A stretch of 19,417 bases of DNA from the NCBI GenBank assembly GCA_049642385.1, contig JBAROU010000035.1, positions 1-19,417 of the forward strand. Reading direction: 5' to 3'. The DNA comes from JBAROU01 sp049642385 (GTDB lineage: Bacteria > Chloroflexota > Dehalococcoidia > DSTF01 > RBG-16-68-14). The notes under the pieces are model-generated. The model was not told the DNA's origin and did not search any database. It worked only from the letters and a program-made list of their open reading frames with translations. Of this stretch, positions 7,846 through 15,196 are shown one piece after another. The first letter of the stretch is position 1; each line of letters opens with the position of its first letter. The translations under genes were made by a program, and so were the position numbers.

Positions 7846-9039
7846 ATGAACGACCACGATCTCAAGGGCAAAGCCGCTATCACCGGGCTCGGCGTGACCG
7901 AACAGGGCCGCGTCTACGGCCACAGCGCCGGTTGGTTCGCCGCCGAGGCGATCCGCCTCGCCGTCGAGGACGCCGGGCTGCGCAAGGATGAGATCGATGG
8001 CCTGTTGGTGAACCAGGGCATGACGCCACTGCCCGGCATGGGCGGCCTCGATCTCCAGAACCACCTCGGCCTCACCAACTTGCGCCTGCTCTCCAGCATG
8101 AACGCCGGCGGCGCGACCGCGGCGATGATGGTGCAGTACGCCGCGCTCTCTATCGCGCACGGCATGGCGAACCACGTCGTCTGCGTCTTCGCCGACGCCC
8201 CCCTGCGCGAGGGCCGAGGCGGTGGCGCCGCCTACGGCGGCGGCGGCGGTGCGCCGCTCGCGCCGCAGGGCATGCGCGGACTCTACACCGCGTTCGGCAT
8301 GTTCGGCGTCAACGCTCAGTACGCGCTCGCCGCGCGTCGCCACATGGGCATGTACGGCACGACGAACGACCACTTCGGCGCGATCGCCGTCGCCGAGCGC
8401 CAGTGGGCGACGATGAACCCGATCGCGCAGCAACGCGAACCGATCACGCTTGAGGACTACCACGCCTCGCGCTGGATCGCCGAGCCGCTCCATCTGCTCG
8501 ACTGCTGCCTCGTCTCGAACGGCGGCGTCGCCGTCATCGTCTCAGCTGCGGATCTAGCGAAGGACATGCAGCAGCCACCGGCGTACGTCTGGGGCATGGG
8601 CCAGGGCCACCCGGGCGACCTCCGCCGCGCGGGCTGGGATGTCGAGACGCAGACCGGTGCGCCCATCGCCAAGCAGAAGGCGTTCGCGATGGCCGGCATT
8701 GGCGTCGGCGACATCGATGTCTGCCAGATCTACGACTGCTACACCTACACCGTCCTCGTCACGCTGGAGGATTACGGCTTCTGCCCGAAGGGCGAGGGCG
8801 GCCCCTTCGTCGCCGACGGCAAGCTGGGCCCCGGCGGCGCGCTGCCGACGAACACCGGCGGTGGCCAGCTCTCCGGCTACTACATGTGGGGCATGACGCC
8901 GCTCTCGGAGGGCGTGATCCAGACGCGCGGCCAGGGCGGCGAACGTCAGGCCCCCAAGCGCGACGTGGTGCTCGTCAGCGGCAACGGCGGCATTTTGGAC
9001 CACCACACGACATTGATCCTCAGCCCTCACGCTGCGTGA
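7846..9039 (+). CDS. Thiolase-fold protein lacking catalytic cysteines (lipid-transfer/SCP2-thiolase-like)
   Basis: This 397-residue protein has the overall thiolase plan: an N-terminal half (AAITGLGVTEQG, then AAEAIRLAVEDAGLRKDEIDGLLV) and a C-terminal half (DVCQIYDCYTYTVLVTLEDYG, then NTGGGQLSG). The classical catalytic residues are not there. The loop that normally carries the nucleophilic Cys reads SMNAGG (84-89), the second Cys position reads SGNGG (378-382), and the usual NPxGGxxxxGHP His segment is NTGGGQLSGYYMWG (336-349). Tyrosines at 296, 299, 301, 345 and 346 fall near where an active site would be. A glycine-rich insert (about 125-135) is unusual. It heads a plus-strand operon that also encodes a DUF35 protein, the known partner of cysteine-less thiolase-like aldolases. 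A C-C lyase/aldolase or acyl-binding role is inferred; true thiolysis is unlikely. Confidence 0.82.
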   Translation: MNDHDLKGKAAITGLGVTEQGRVYGHSAGWFAAEAIRLAVEDAGLRKDEIDGLLVNQGMTPLPGMGGLDLQNHLGLTNLRLLSSMNAGGATAAMMVQYAALSIAHGMANHVVCVFADAPLREGRGGGAAYGGGGGAPLAPQGMRGLYTAFGMFGVNAQYALAARRHMGMYGTTNDHFGAIAVAERQWATMNPIAQQREPITLEDYHASRWIAEPLHLLDCCLVSNGGVAVIVSAADLAKDMQQPPAYVWGMGQGHPGDLRRAGWDVETQTGAPIAKQKAFAMAGIGVGDIDVCQIYDCYTYTVLVTLEDYGFCPKGEGGPFVADGKLGPGGALPTNTGGGQLSGYYMWGMTPLSEGVIQTRGQGGERQAPKRDVVLVSGNGGILDHHTTLILSPHAA

Positions 9040-9070
9040 TGCCATCTCGAATAGTCAGAGAGGAAACGAC

Positions 9071-9538
9071 ATGACCACGAAACAAGGCGACATCGCACTA
9101 CTGCAGGATCCCATCGCACAGGCACTGCTTCGCTCCACGATTCCGGCTCGTCTGGCCTATACCTGGCTGGACGGAACGCCTCGCGTCGTCCCGATCTGGT
9201 TCCACTGGGATGGCACGGAGATCGTCCTCGCATCACCGCCCAAGGCGCCCAAGCTCAGAGCGCTACGACGCAATCCGGCCGTGGCCCTGACGATCGACGA
9301 CACGGAGTGGCCGCACAAGGTACTGCTGGTGCGCGGCACTGCAACAGTCGAAACGGTGAACGGAATAGCGGCGGAGTATGCCGCCTCCGCACGGCGGTAC
9401 TTCGGAGAGGAACAGGGCGATGCCTGGGTGAAGCAGGTCGGCTCGATGGTATCAGAGATGGGTCGCATTGCTATCCGCCCCGAATGGGTGGGCATCCTCG
9501 ACTTCGTCGAACGCTTTCCGAGCGCGCTTTCAGCCTAG
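9071..9538 (+). CDS. Pyridoxamine 5'-phosphate oxidase-fold (FMN/F420) protein
   Basis: This 155-residue single-domain split-barrel protein has features of the PPOX/FDOR superfamily. RLAYTWLDGTPRVVPIWFHWDGTEIVLAS is the first barrel sheet and flavin-phosphate side, followed by KAPKLRALRRNPAVALTIDD and VLLVRGTATVE. Such proteins bind FMN or F420 and carry out hydride transfers on small molecules. Which cofactor is used cannot be settled by reading, though the LLM-type oxidoreductase encoded nearby makes F420 plausible. An AGAGAGGAAA ribosome site precedes the ATG, 31 bases after the thiolase-like gene. It belongs to the same operon. Confidence 0.82.
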   Translation: MTTKQGDIALLQDPIAQALLRSTIPARLAYTWLDGTPRVVPIWFHWDGTEIVLASPPKAPKLRALRRNPAVALTIDDTEWPHKVLLVRGTATVETVNGIAAEYAASARRYFGEEQGDAWVKQVGSMVSEMGRIAIRPEWVGILDFVERFPSALSA

Positions 9539-9563
9539 CGGGGCTCGAAGGAGCCAAAAACGC

Positions 9564-10331
9564 ATGGCCGAACCCGGTGACAACCAGCAGGCGCGCCGCC
9601 TGACGATCTTCCTCGACGACGGCGGCGTGATGAACGACAACGACGTCCGTGGCCCGCAGTGGCAGCGGCTCGTCGCGGAGTACCTCGTGCCGTGCCTCGG
9701 CGGCGAGCACGACCGCTGGGCGGAAGCCAACAGCATCGTCGCGCAGCGGCTCTGGGACGAGTTCGCAGCGCGTCCGCCCGATGACAGCTATGCGGCGTAC
9801 TGGGCCGACTACCCCGCGCGCTGGCTCAAGGAGATGTGCGAGATGGTGGGCATCGAGGCGCCGGACGAAGGCGCATGCATCGCGCTGTCCAACGAAACGT
9901 CCGCGTACGTCATCCCGCGCGTCAGATCGACCTATCCCGGTGTTGTCGACGCCATCCGCGCGCTGAACCACAGCGGTCACACACTGCGCACCGCTTCCGG
10001 CGAACCGTCCGACCACCTGGACGGCTACCTGACGGGCATGGGCGTGCGTGACTGCTTCGCCGGAGCGCTCTACGGCCCCGATATCGTGGACACGCCCAAG
10101 AATCATCCGGCGTACTACAGCCGGATCTTCGCGCACGCGGCCGTCGTACCGGCGAATGCCGTCGTCGTAGATAACGACCTCGAGATGCTGGCGAACGCAG
10201 CCGGCGAGGGCGCTACGACCGTCCTCATATCAGCTGACGGCGCGTCGGCCGGTGGCCACCTGGCGATCGCGAGCCTGGCCGCCCTGCCCGCTCTGCTACA
10301 ATCATGGATCCCAGCACGCCAGCGCGCCTGA
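9564..10331 (+). CDS. HAD-superfamily hydrolase
   Basis: This 255-residue protein shows the four HAD motifs. Motif I is FLDDGGVM (D18 as nucleophile, in the D-x-GGV form common in the epoxide-hydrolase/YihX-like IA subgroup). Motif II is T143/S145 in LRTASGEPSDHL, motif III is K179 in IVDTPKNHP, and motif IV is VVVDNDLEML with D203/D205. A helical cap lies at about 30-120. It is a likely phosphatase or phosphonatase on a small metabolite; DDGG rather than DxDGT argues for caution about the exact reaction. The start is fixed by GAAGGAG (9547-9553) 10 bases before the ATG. The frame runs open further upstream but overlaps the previous gene. Twelve bases separate it from the next gene. Confidence 0.85.
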   Translation: MAEPGDNQQARRLTIFLDDGGVMNDNDVRGPQWQRLVAEYLVPCLGGEHDRWAEANSIVAQRLWDEFAARPPDDSYAAYWADYPARWLKEMCEMVGIEAPDEGACIALSNETSAYVIPRVRSTYPGVVDAIRALNHSGHTLRTASGEPSDHLDGYLTGMGVRDCFAGALYGPDIVDTPKNHPAYYSRIFAHAAVVPANAVVVDNDLEMLANAAGEGATTVLISADGASAGGHLAIASLAALPALLQSWIPARQRA

Positions 10332-10343
10332 AAGGACCCGTCG

Positions 10344-11000
10344 ATGGATGCACGCCAGATGTACCTCCTCCAACACGCGCGGACGTACTCCGCCACGATG
10401 CAGGAGGGCGGCCCGCACGAGCTCGACCTGCACCTACGCGCGCAGCCAGCCGAACGCCATCTGGGCGACCGGCTGGAGGACGCCGCGCTCTTCGGCCTGA
10501 ACGATGAGCAAGCGCTGATCCGTCCTAAAGAAGGTCAGAACTCGATCGCCTGGCTGCTTTGGCACATGGCGCGCAGCGAAGACGTCACGATCAACGCCCT
10601 TGTCGCCGGACAACCACAGGTGGTCGACGACGGATGGGCCTCGCGTCTCAACCTCTCGACGCGCGATGTCGGCGCCGGCATGGCTGACGACGAAGTCACG
10701 GACTTCTGCGCGCGCATCAACCTCGCTGAACTGCGCGCCTACCGCGTCGTCGTCGGCCAGCGCACGCGCGAGGTGGCGCTGTCGCTGTCGCCCGACGCGT
10801 GGGATCGCCCAGTGGACCCCGCACACCTCGAGCGCGCCTTCGCCGACGGCGTCCTGCGCGATAACGCCGCCTGGGTGAAGGAGTTCTGGAACAACCGGAC
10901 CAACGCCTGGTTCTTCGCCATGATTAGCGGGCACAACTATATGCACATCGGCGAGGCCTTCTGCGTGCGCAGTCAGGCCGGCCTCGCGCTGGGCGTCTGA
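10344..11000 (+). CDS. DinB-like/DUF664 four-helix metal-binding protein
   Basis: This 218-residue helical protein has the DinB signature: NSIAWLLWHMARSED with H74 after the first helices, and SGHNYMHIGEA with H197 and H201 near the C-terminus. In DinB-fold proteins such His residues bind a divalent metal. Members of this superfamily include thiol-dependent transferases, dehalogenases and isomerases (for example with mycothiol or bacillithiol) and many proteins of unknown role. GAAAGGAC precedes the ATG. In this operon a thiol-dependent or hydrolytic step is possible, but nothing fixes it. Confidence 0.78.
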   Translation: MDARQMYLLQHARTYSATMQEGGPHELDLHLRAQPAERHLGDRLEDAALFGLNDEQALIRPKEGQNSIAWLLWHMARSEDVTINALVAGQPQVVDDGWASRLNLSTRDVGAGMADDEVTDFCARINLAELRAYRVVVGQRTREVALSLSPDAWDRPVDPAHLERAFADGVLRDNAAWVKEFWNNRTNAWFFAMISGHNYMHIGEAFCVRSQAGLALGV

Positions 11001-11019
11001 GCAGCGGAAGGAGGAAGCC

Positions 11020-12183
11020 GTGTCCGTCGCAACGATTCCAGACCTGGTCGAAGTCGCGAAGTCGTTCATCCCTCAGATCGAGGCGTGCCGCGATCAGAGC
11101 GAGCGCGATCGATCGCTGCCTGCACCGCTCGTCCAGGCGATGGCGAAGTCCGGGCTCTTCCGCATCTGGATCCCGAAGGCGCTCGGCGGCTACGAAGCAG
11201 ATATCGAGACGAATATCCGCCTCATCGAGGAGGTTGCCCGCGTCGACGGCGCGGCGGGCTGGAACGTCATGATCGCGGGCACCGGCGGCATGTTCGCTGC
11301 CTACCTGCCCGAATCGGCGGGGCGCGAGATCTACGGCGACCCACTCGTCGTCACCGCCGGCGCGATCGCGCCCAAGGGCCGCTCGGTACCCGCCGACGGT
11401 GGCTACCGCGTCACCGGCCAGTGGCCGCTCGCGAGCGGCTGCCTCCACTCGACTTGGTTGGGCGGCGGTAGCTTCGTTTTCGAGGGCGAAGCGCCGCGGA
11501 CGAACGAGATGGGAATCCCCGACCTCAAGATATTGTTCCTACCCAGAGACGAGTGCGAGATCCTCGACACGTGGTACTCGGCCGGACTGCGCGGCACCGG
11601 CAGCCACGACTTCACTGCGAAGGACGCTTTTGTGCCGGAGGAGCACAGTTTCTCCCCGATGACCGCCAAGTCGTACTACGATTCGACGCTCTACCGCGCC
11701 GGCATCTTGAGCGTGTTCCCCTATTCCGTTGCGGCGGTCGCGCTCGGTATCGCACGCGGCGCCCTGGACGCATTTGAGGAGCTCGCCGGCAGCAAAGTGG
11801 CGACGTTCAGCTTCTCACCGCTGGGCGAGAGAGCGACGGTGCAGGACCAGGTCGCACGCGCCGAAGCGCTCTTCCGCTCCGCGCGCGCCTTCTTGTATGA
11901 AGCGGCCGACTCGATTTGGCAGTCGATGGTCGCCGGTGAGCCGCTCTCCGACGAGCAGGAAGCCGTCACGCACCTCGCCTGCACGCACGCGGGTGCCGCC
12001 TGCGCGCAGGCCGTCGACATCGTCTACACGCTCGCCGGAGCGACATCCGTCTATGCGACGAGCAAGCTCGAACGTTGCTTCCGCGATGTCCACGTCGTCA
12101 CGCAACACATCGGCGTCTCCTTCCAGTGGTACGAACGGACGGGCAAGTACTTCCTGGGCAAGGGCTTTTCCACATTCGGCTAA
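11020..12183 (+). CDS. Acyl-CoA-dehydrogenase-fold flavoprotein, hydroxylase-like subgroup
   Basis: This 387-residue protein has an all-helical N-terminal part (LPAPLVQAMAKSGLFRIWIPKALGGYEA), a central beta domain with YRVTGQWPLASG (129-140) and GTGSHDF (192-198), and a C-terminal helical bundle (about 230-380) ending near RCFRDVHVVTQH (352-363). These marks fit the branch that contains flavin-dependent hydroxylases such as HsaA and the 4-hydroxyphenylacetate hydroxylase oxygenase component. True acyl-CoA dehydrogenases would have a clear catalytic Glu, which I do not see. It could hydroxylate an aromatic or CoA-linked substrate, with reduced flavin supplied by a separate reductase. The GTG start is supported by GGAAGGAGGAAG, 19 bases after the previous gene. 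It ends TAATG, overlapping the next start. Confidence 0.85.
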   Translation: MSVATIPDLVEVAKSFIPQIEACRDQSERDRSLPAPLVQAMAKSGLFRIWIPKALGGYEADIETNIRLIEEVARVDGAAGWNVMIAGTGGMFAAYLPESAGREIYGDPLVVTAGAIAPKGRSVPADGGYRVTGQWPLASGCLHSTWLGGGSFVFEGEAPRTNEMGIPDLKILFLPRDECEILDTWYSAGLRGTGSHDFTAKDAFVPEEHSFSPMTAKSYYDSTLYRAGILSVFPYSVAAVALGIARGALDAFEELAGSKVATFSFSPLGERATVQDQVARAEALFRSARAFLYEAADSIWQSMVAGEPLSDEQEAVTHLACTHAGAACAQAVDIVYTLAGATSVYATSKLERCFRDVHVVTQHIGVSFQWYERTGKYFLGKGFSTFG

Positions 12184-12599
12184 TGGCAGAGCGCGAGTAC
12201 AAGCTGCCCATTCCCGTCGCCGACGACGAGTCGCGGCCGTTCTTCGCAGGCGCGAAGGAGGGCAAGCTGATGCTCCTCCGCTGCACGCAGTGCGGCACGT
12301 ATCGCCTGCCGGGCCGCGACCGCTGCTCCGACTGCTGGTCGACCGAGACGGAATGGGCGCAGGTGTCCGGCAGAGGGAAGCTCTATACCTTCGGGGTCAT
12401 GCACCAGCAGTACCACCCCTCGTTCGCGGATGTGATCCCCTACAACTACGCCATCGTCGAGCTTGAGCAGGGCCCGCGCCTCATCACCAACATCGTCGAC
12501 TGTACAAATGAGGATCTCCGCACCGACATGCCCGTCGAAGCCGTCTTCGACCCCGTGAGCGACGAAACAACGCTCGTCCGCTTCCGACCAGTAGCATGA
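12183..12599 (+). CDS. DUF35 Zn-ribbon/OB-fold acyl-CoA-binding protein
   Basis: This 138-residue protein has a rubredoxin-like zinc ribbon with C34, C37, C48 and C51 (RCTQCGTYRLPGRDRCSDC). An OB-fold follows (WAQVSGRGKLYTFGVMH, then PYNYAIVELEQGPRLITNIV). DUF35 proteins bind acyl-CoA and partner with thiolase-like or hydratase proteins; the best-studied case is ChsH2-DUF35 with the aldolase Ltp2. The ATG overlaps the stop of the preceding gene (TAATG), and the stop overlaps the next start (ATGA), so expression is coupled to its neighbours. An in-frame extension upstream to 12075 is rejected because it lies inside the previous gene. It is the best candidate partner for the cysteine-less thiolase-fold protein at 7846. 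Confidence 0.9.
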   Translation: MAEREYKLPIPVADDESRPFFAGAKEGKLMLLRCTQCGTYRLPGRDRCSDCWSTETEWAQVSGRGKLYTFGVMHQQYHPSFADVIPYNYAIVELEQGPRLITNIVDCTNEDLRTDMPVEAVFDPVSDETTLVRFRPVA

Positions 12600-13267
12600 C
12601 CTTCTCCATCATCGCGCGAGACCCTGAGCGCGGCCTGGTCGGCGTCGCCGTCTCCACCGCCATTCCCTGCGTCGGGGCGATGGTGCCCCACGTGCGGGCG
12701 GGCGTCGGCGCGATCGCCACGCAGTCGTTCACCAACGTCCGGCTCGGCGTCGAGGGCCTGCGACTGCTCGAAACGGGGCAGAGCCCTGAAGCCGCGCTGA
12801 CAAAGCTCCTCGCCGAGGACGAGCAGGCGCCGCTGCGTCAGGTCGCCGGCATCGATAATCAAGGCAGGATCTTCGCCTACTCCGGCGACCAGTGCGTCGA
12901 CTGGTACGGCTCGCGCACGGGCGAGAACTACTCCGTGCAGGGCAACATGCTTGTCGGCAAAGAGACGATTGACACGATGGCCGAGGCGTTCGAGGCCAGC
13001 AGCGGCCATCTGGCGCTGCGCCTGCTCATCGCGCTGGAAGCCGGCCAGGCGGCCGGCGGCGACAAGCGTGGCCGCGAGTCTGCGGAGCTCCTGGTGCCCG
13101 CGCCCGCCGGAGCCGACCGGTGGTCCGGCGTCGACATCCGCGTCGACCAGCACGACAACCCGGTTGCCGAGCTGCGCCGCATTTTCGATATGCTGCGTGA
13201 GCGCCGCCGCGAGGCACTCGCGGAGGCGGAACGACTACGCAAGGAACAGGCGCCGACAGCGCCGTAG
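12596..13267 (+). CDS. DUF1028 family protein (Ntn-hydrolase-like)
   Basis: This 223-residue protein starts with MTFSIIARDPERGLVGVAVSTAIPCVGAMVPHV and continues RAGVGAIATQSFTNVRLGVEGL, the typical DUF1028 opening. A Thr directly after the initiator Met suits an Ntn-type nucleophile. VDIRVDQHDNPVAELRRIFDM is the usual C-terminal part, here followed by a charged helical tail. The fold is Ntn-hydrolase-like, but no activity is firmly established for the family. It starts inside the DUF35 stop (ATGA), so the two are co-translated. Confidence 0.9.
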   Translation: MTFSIIARDPERGLVGVAVSTAIPCVGAMVPHVRAGVGAIATQSFTNVRLGVEGLRLLETGQSPEAALTKLLAEDEQAPLRQVAGIDNQGRIFAYSGDQCVDWYGSRTGENYSVQGNMLVGKETIDTMAEAFEASSGHLALRLLIALEAGQAAGGDKRGRESAELLVPAPAGADRWSGVDIRVDQHDNPVAELRRIFDMLRERRREALAEAERLRKEQAPTAP

Positions 13268-13279
13268 CAAGGAGGCATC

Positions 13280-13651
13280 ATGACCAGCACCAAGTTCTCC
13301 ATCAAGATCGACCCCTGGTGGCAGCCCGTCATGTGGCCCGGCGGAGCGCTCCCCGGTAGCTCCTACGTGGAGCTGGACGACGAGTCACTCAAGATCCGAC
13401 TCGGCTTCCTCTTCGATCACACGATCCCGCGCGGGCAGATCGAGAGCGCGTCGGCGTACAACTGGCCGTGGTGGATGGGCGTCGGCTGGCGCACCAACCT
13501 TCGCGATCAGTTCGGGCTGATCGGCTCCTATCAGGGCGTGGTGGAGATCAAGCTGCGCTCACCGATGCGCGTGTGGCGCGTGCTGAGCTGCACGCGCATC
13601 GCCATCTCGCTGGACGACCCGGAGCAGTTCCTCGCGACGCTGGGCGCCTAG
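13280..13651 (+). CDS. Small conserved-looking protein of unknown function (PH-like beta fold possible)
   Basis: This 123-residue protein is rich in beta strands: SSYVELDDESLKIRLGF, FDHTIPRGQIESAS, GVVEIKLRSPMRVW and TRIAISLDDPEQFLATL. The pattern resembles bacterial PH-like domains, but I do not recognise the family. Aromatic patches stand out (PWWQPVMWPGG, YNWPWWMGVGW). There is no signal peptide or membrane segment. GCAAGGAGG precedes the ATG by 5 bases, and it lies 12 bases after the DUF1028 gene, making it the last gene of the operon. Confidence 0.7.
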   Translation: MTSTKFSIKIDPWWQPVMWPGGALPGSSYVELDDESLKIRLGFLFDHTIPRGQIESASAYNWPWWMGVGWRTNLRDQFGLIGSYQGVVEIKLRSPMRVWRVLSCTRIAISLDDPEQFLATLGA

Positions 13652-13654
13652 CCG

Positions 13655-14590
13655 CTAGACCATCTTCGTCAGCGCCTCGCGCACCGCGAGCGCCGAGTCG
13701 ACGACCTCCGATGGGCTGGACTGCACGCCGAGCAGGTTCACGTGCGTGCAGCCCGCCTCGATGTACGGGCCCAGGAACTCCGCGATGTCCTCCGGCCGGC
13801 CGTACGGTGAGTAGCGCTCGAAGCGGTCATACGGAATCTTGTAGAAGCCCTGCATCCGGCGCGACAGGCGCTCCTTCGCGCGCTCGCGGTCGTCGTCCAC
13901 AGCGTGCCAGACCTGGAGGCCCATCGTGATCTTCGCCGGGTCGCGCCCCTCCGCAGCCGCCCACTCGTCGATCTTCTCGCGCGCCTCCTGCATCCGCCGC
14001 GCCGACACCCAGATCGACACCCACGCATCGCCGAAGCGCGCCGCCCGGCGCAGCGCCGCGTCCGACCGCCCGCCCACGTGCACCGTCACGCCCTCGTCGC
14101 GAAACGGCTTCGGCTGCATGCGCACCTTGTCGAGCTTGAAGTATTTGCCGTCGAACGTCGTCTCCTCCTGCGTCCACAACGAGCGCAGGATTGCGAGCGA
14201 TTCGTCCGTGCGCCGCGCGCGCGTCTTCGGGTCGACGCCGCAGGCCCACCACTCGTTCTCGTCTTCCCCGCCGATGCCCACGCCCAGGATCAGCCGCCCC
14301 TCCGCGAGCTGGTCGATCATGGCGCACTGGAGCGCGACCGGCGTGGGGTGACGCAGCGCGAGCAGGTAGACGCTGGTCATCAGCTGCATGCGCTCCGTGA
14401 CTGCGGCGACGGCCGCGAGGTTGATCAGCCCATCGTTGCCAGAGCCGTAGAACGTCACGTGGTCGCCCGCAAACAGCCCGTCGATGCCGGCCGCCTCCGC
14501 CTTGCGCGCAGCGTCCAGCACCTGCTCGGCGCTCACGCCCGCTCGATAGTTCCACGCGCCGGTCGGGACGAAAATGGCAGGAAGTTGCAT
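13655..14590 (-). CDS. LLM-class (luciferase-like) F420/FMN-dependent oxidoreductase
   Basis: This 311-residue TIM-barrel enzyme has typical elements: DGLFAGDHVTFYGSG, MTSVYLLALRHPTPVALQCAMIDQLAEGRLILGVGIGGEDENEW, TRARRTDESLAILRSLW, VHVGGRSDAALRRAARFGDAW and YIEAGCTHVNLL. These proteins use F420 or FMN to oxidise or reduce small substrates, and the subfamily is too broad to name a substrate. An AGGAG site (complement of 14594-14603) precedes the ATG. It lies head-to-head at its 3' end with the eight-gene operon (stop codons four bases apart). Confidence 0.9.
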   Translation of the reverse strand: MQLPAIFVPTGAWNYRAGVSAEQVLDAARKAEAAGIDGLFAGDHVTFYGSGNDGLINLAAVAAVTERMQLMTSVYLLALRHPTPVALQCAMIDQLAEGRLILGVGIGGEDENEWWACGVDPKTRARRTDESLAILRSLWTQEETTFDGKYFKLDKVRMQPKPFRDEGVTVHVGGRSDAALRRAARFGDAWVSIWVSARRMQEAREKIDEWAAAEGRDPAKITMGLQVWHAVDDDRERAKERLSRRMQGFYKIPYDRFERYSPYGRPEDIAEFLGPYIEAGCTHVNLLGVQSSPSEVVDSALAVREALTKMV

Positions 14591-14627
14591 ATCGGCTCCT
14601 TAGGGTGTGTGCGAACGTATCGGGAGG

Positions 14628-14633
14628 ATTATA
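14628..14633 (-). promoter_or_regulatory. Possible -10 element for the LLM oxidoreductase gene
   Basis: On the minus strand TATAAT lies 38 bases before the LLM start codon. The region 17 bases upstream (GGCCGC) is a poor -35, so this is a weak call. Confidence 0.3.
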
Positions 14634-14675
14634 GCGGCAGCGGGTGGAGGGCGGCCGCTCGCCAGCGTACTGTCG

Positions 14676-15185
14676 TCAGTCCGTAGACCCGTGTGTGAGG
14701 CGATCGAGCTCTCGGGGGTACCGCTCGAGGAACCACGGAGCCAGCAGAGGAAAGTACTCCCGCTGCAGGTCCTCCGGCAGGGTGAAGAAGCTGTGCCCCG
14801 TCTCGCCCCGACAGCGCGCCGCGCCGCAGTGGCACGGCCAGCTGTCTCCTCCCGAGTTGTTGATGAGGTAATCGAGTGTGAGCTCGGAGCCGGCTACGAT
14901 ATCCCGCAGCGCTACGATATCGATGCCGCCCGATCCGAACCGCAGATAGACGTTGGGGTCGCAGCAGTGGTTGAAGTAGCGGTCTGGTTCGCCGACAAGG
15001 TAGCGTCGGCCGTTGATGCTGGGACAATGTTCCGGACGTTCGCCCCTATCGGGCCGCATAGGAGCCTCGGGCGTGATCTCGCGCTCCAGCTCGAACGCGC
15101 GCACCACCTGACCCGCGCGAAGGTCCTCGAGCGTGAAGACACCCAAGCCACCAATTGCTGAAGCTCGGACAGCTACCTCTGCCAT
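14676..15185 (-). CDS. SET-domain protein lysine methyltransferase with post-SET cysteines
   Basis: This 169-residue protein has the SET core in order. SAIGGLGVFTLEDLRAGQVV (9-28) matches the GxG SAM-binding start. RYFNHCCDPNVYL (69-81) is equivalent to the NHSCxPN motif, with Cys in place of Ser. DIVAGSELTLDY (95-106) includes the catalytic Tyr, and CHCGAARC (118-125) is the CxCx4C post-SET zinc cluster. SET enzymes move a methyl group from SAM to a lysine side chain. They are typical of eukaryotes and scattered in bacteria, where targets are mostly unknown. The start is the ATG at 15185, 11 bases after the CaiB-like gene stop, with GACGGGG upstream as a weak ribosome site. The open frame continues upstream inside the CoA-transferase gene, which is not coding in this frame. 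Confidence 0.9.
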   Translation of the reverse strand: MAEVAVRASAIGGLGVFTLEDLRAGQVVRAFELEREITPEAPMRPDRGERPEHCPSINGRRYLVGEPDRYFNHCCDPNVYLRFGSGGIDIVALRDIVAGSELTLDYLINNSGGDSWPCHCGAARCRGETGHSFFTLPEDLQREYFPLLAPWFLERYPRELDRLTHGSTD

Positions 15186-15196
15186 GGAAGACCCCG

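Noticed and set aside
7711..8493. Long minus-strand open frame opposite the thiolase-fold gene
   Set aside because: It is Ala/Arg/Val-rich without motifs, and the plus strand has a complete thiolase-fold protein.
9468..9563. Upstream extension of the HAD hydrolase
   Set aside because: It overlaps the PPOX-fold gene, and the ATG at 9564 has a good GAAGGAG site.
12075..12182. Upstream extension of the DUF35 protein
   Set aside because: It overlaps the flavoprotein gene in another frame; the TAATG start at 12183 gives a full-length DUF35 protein.
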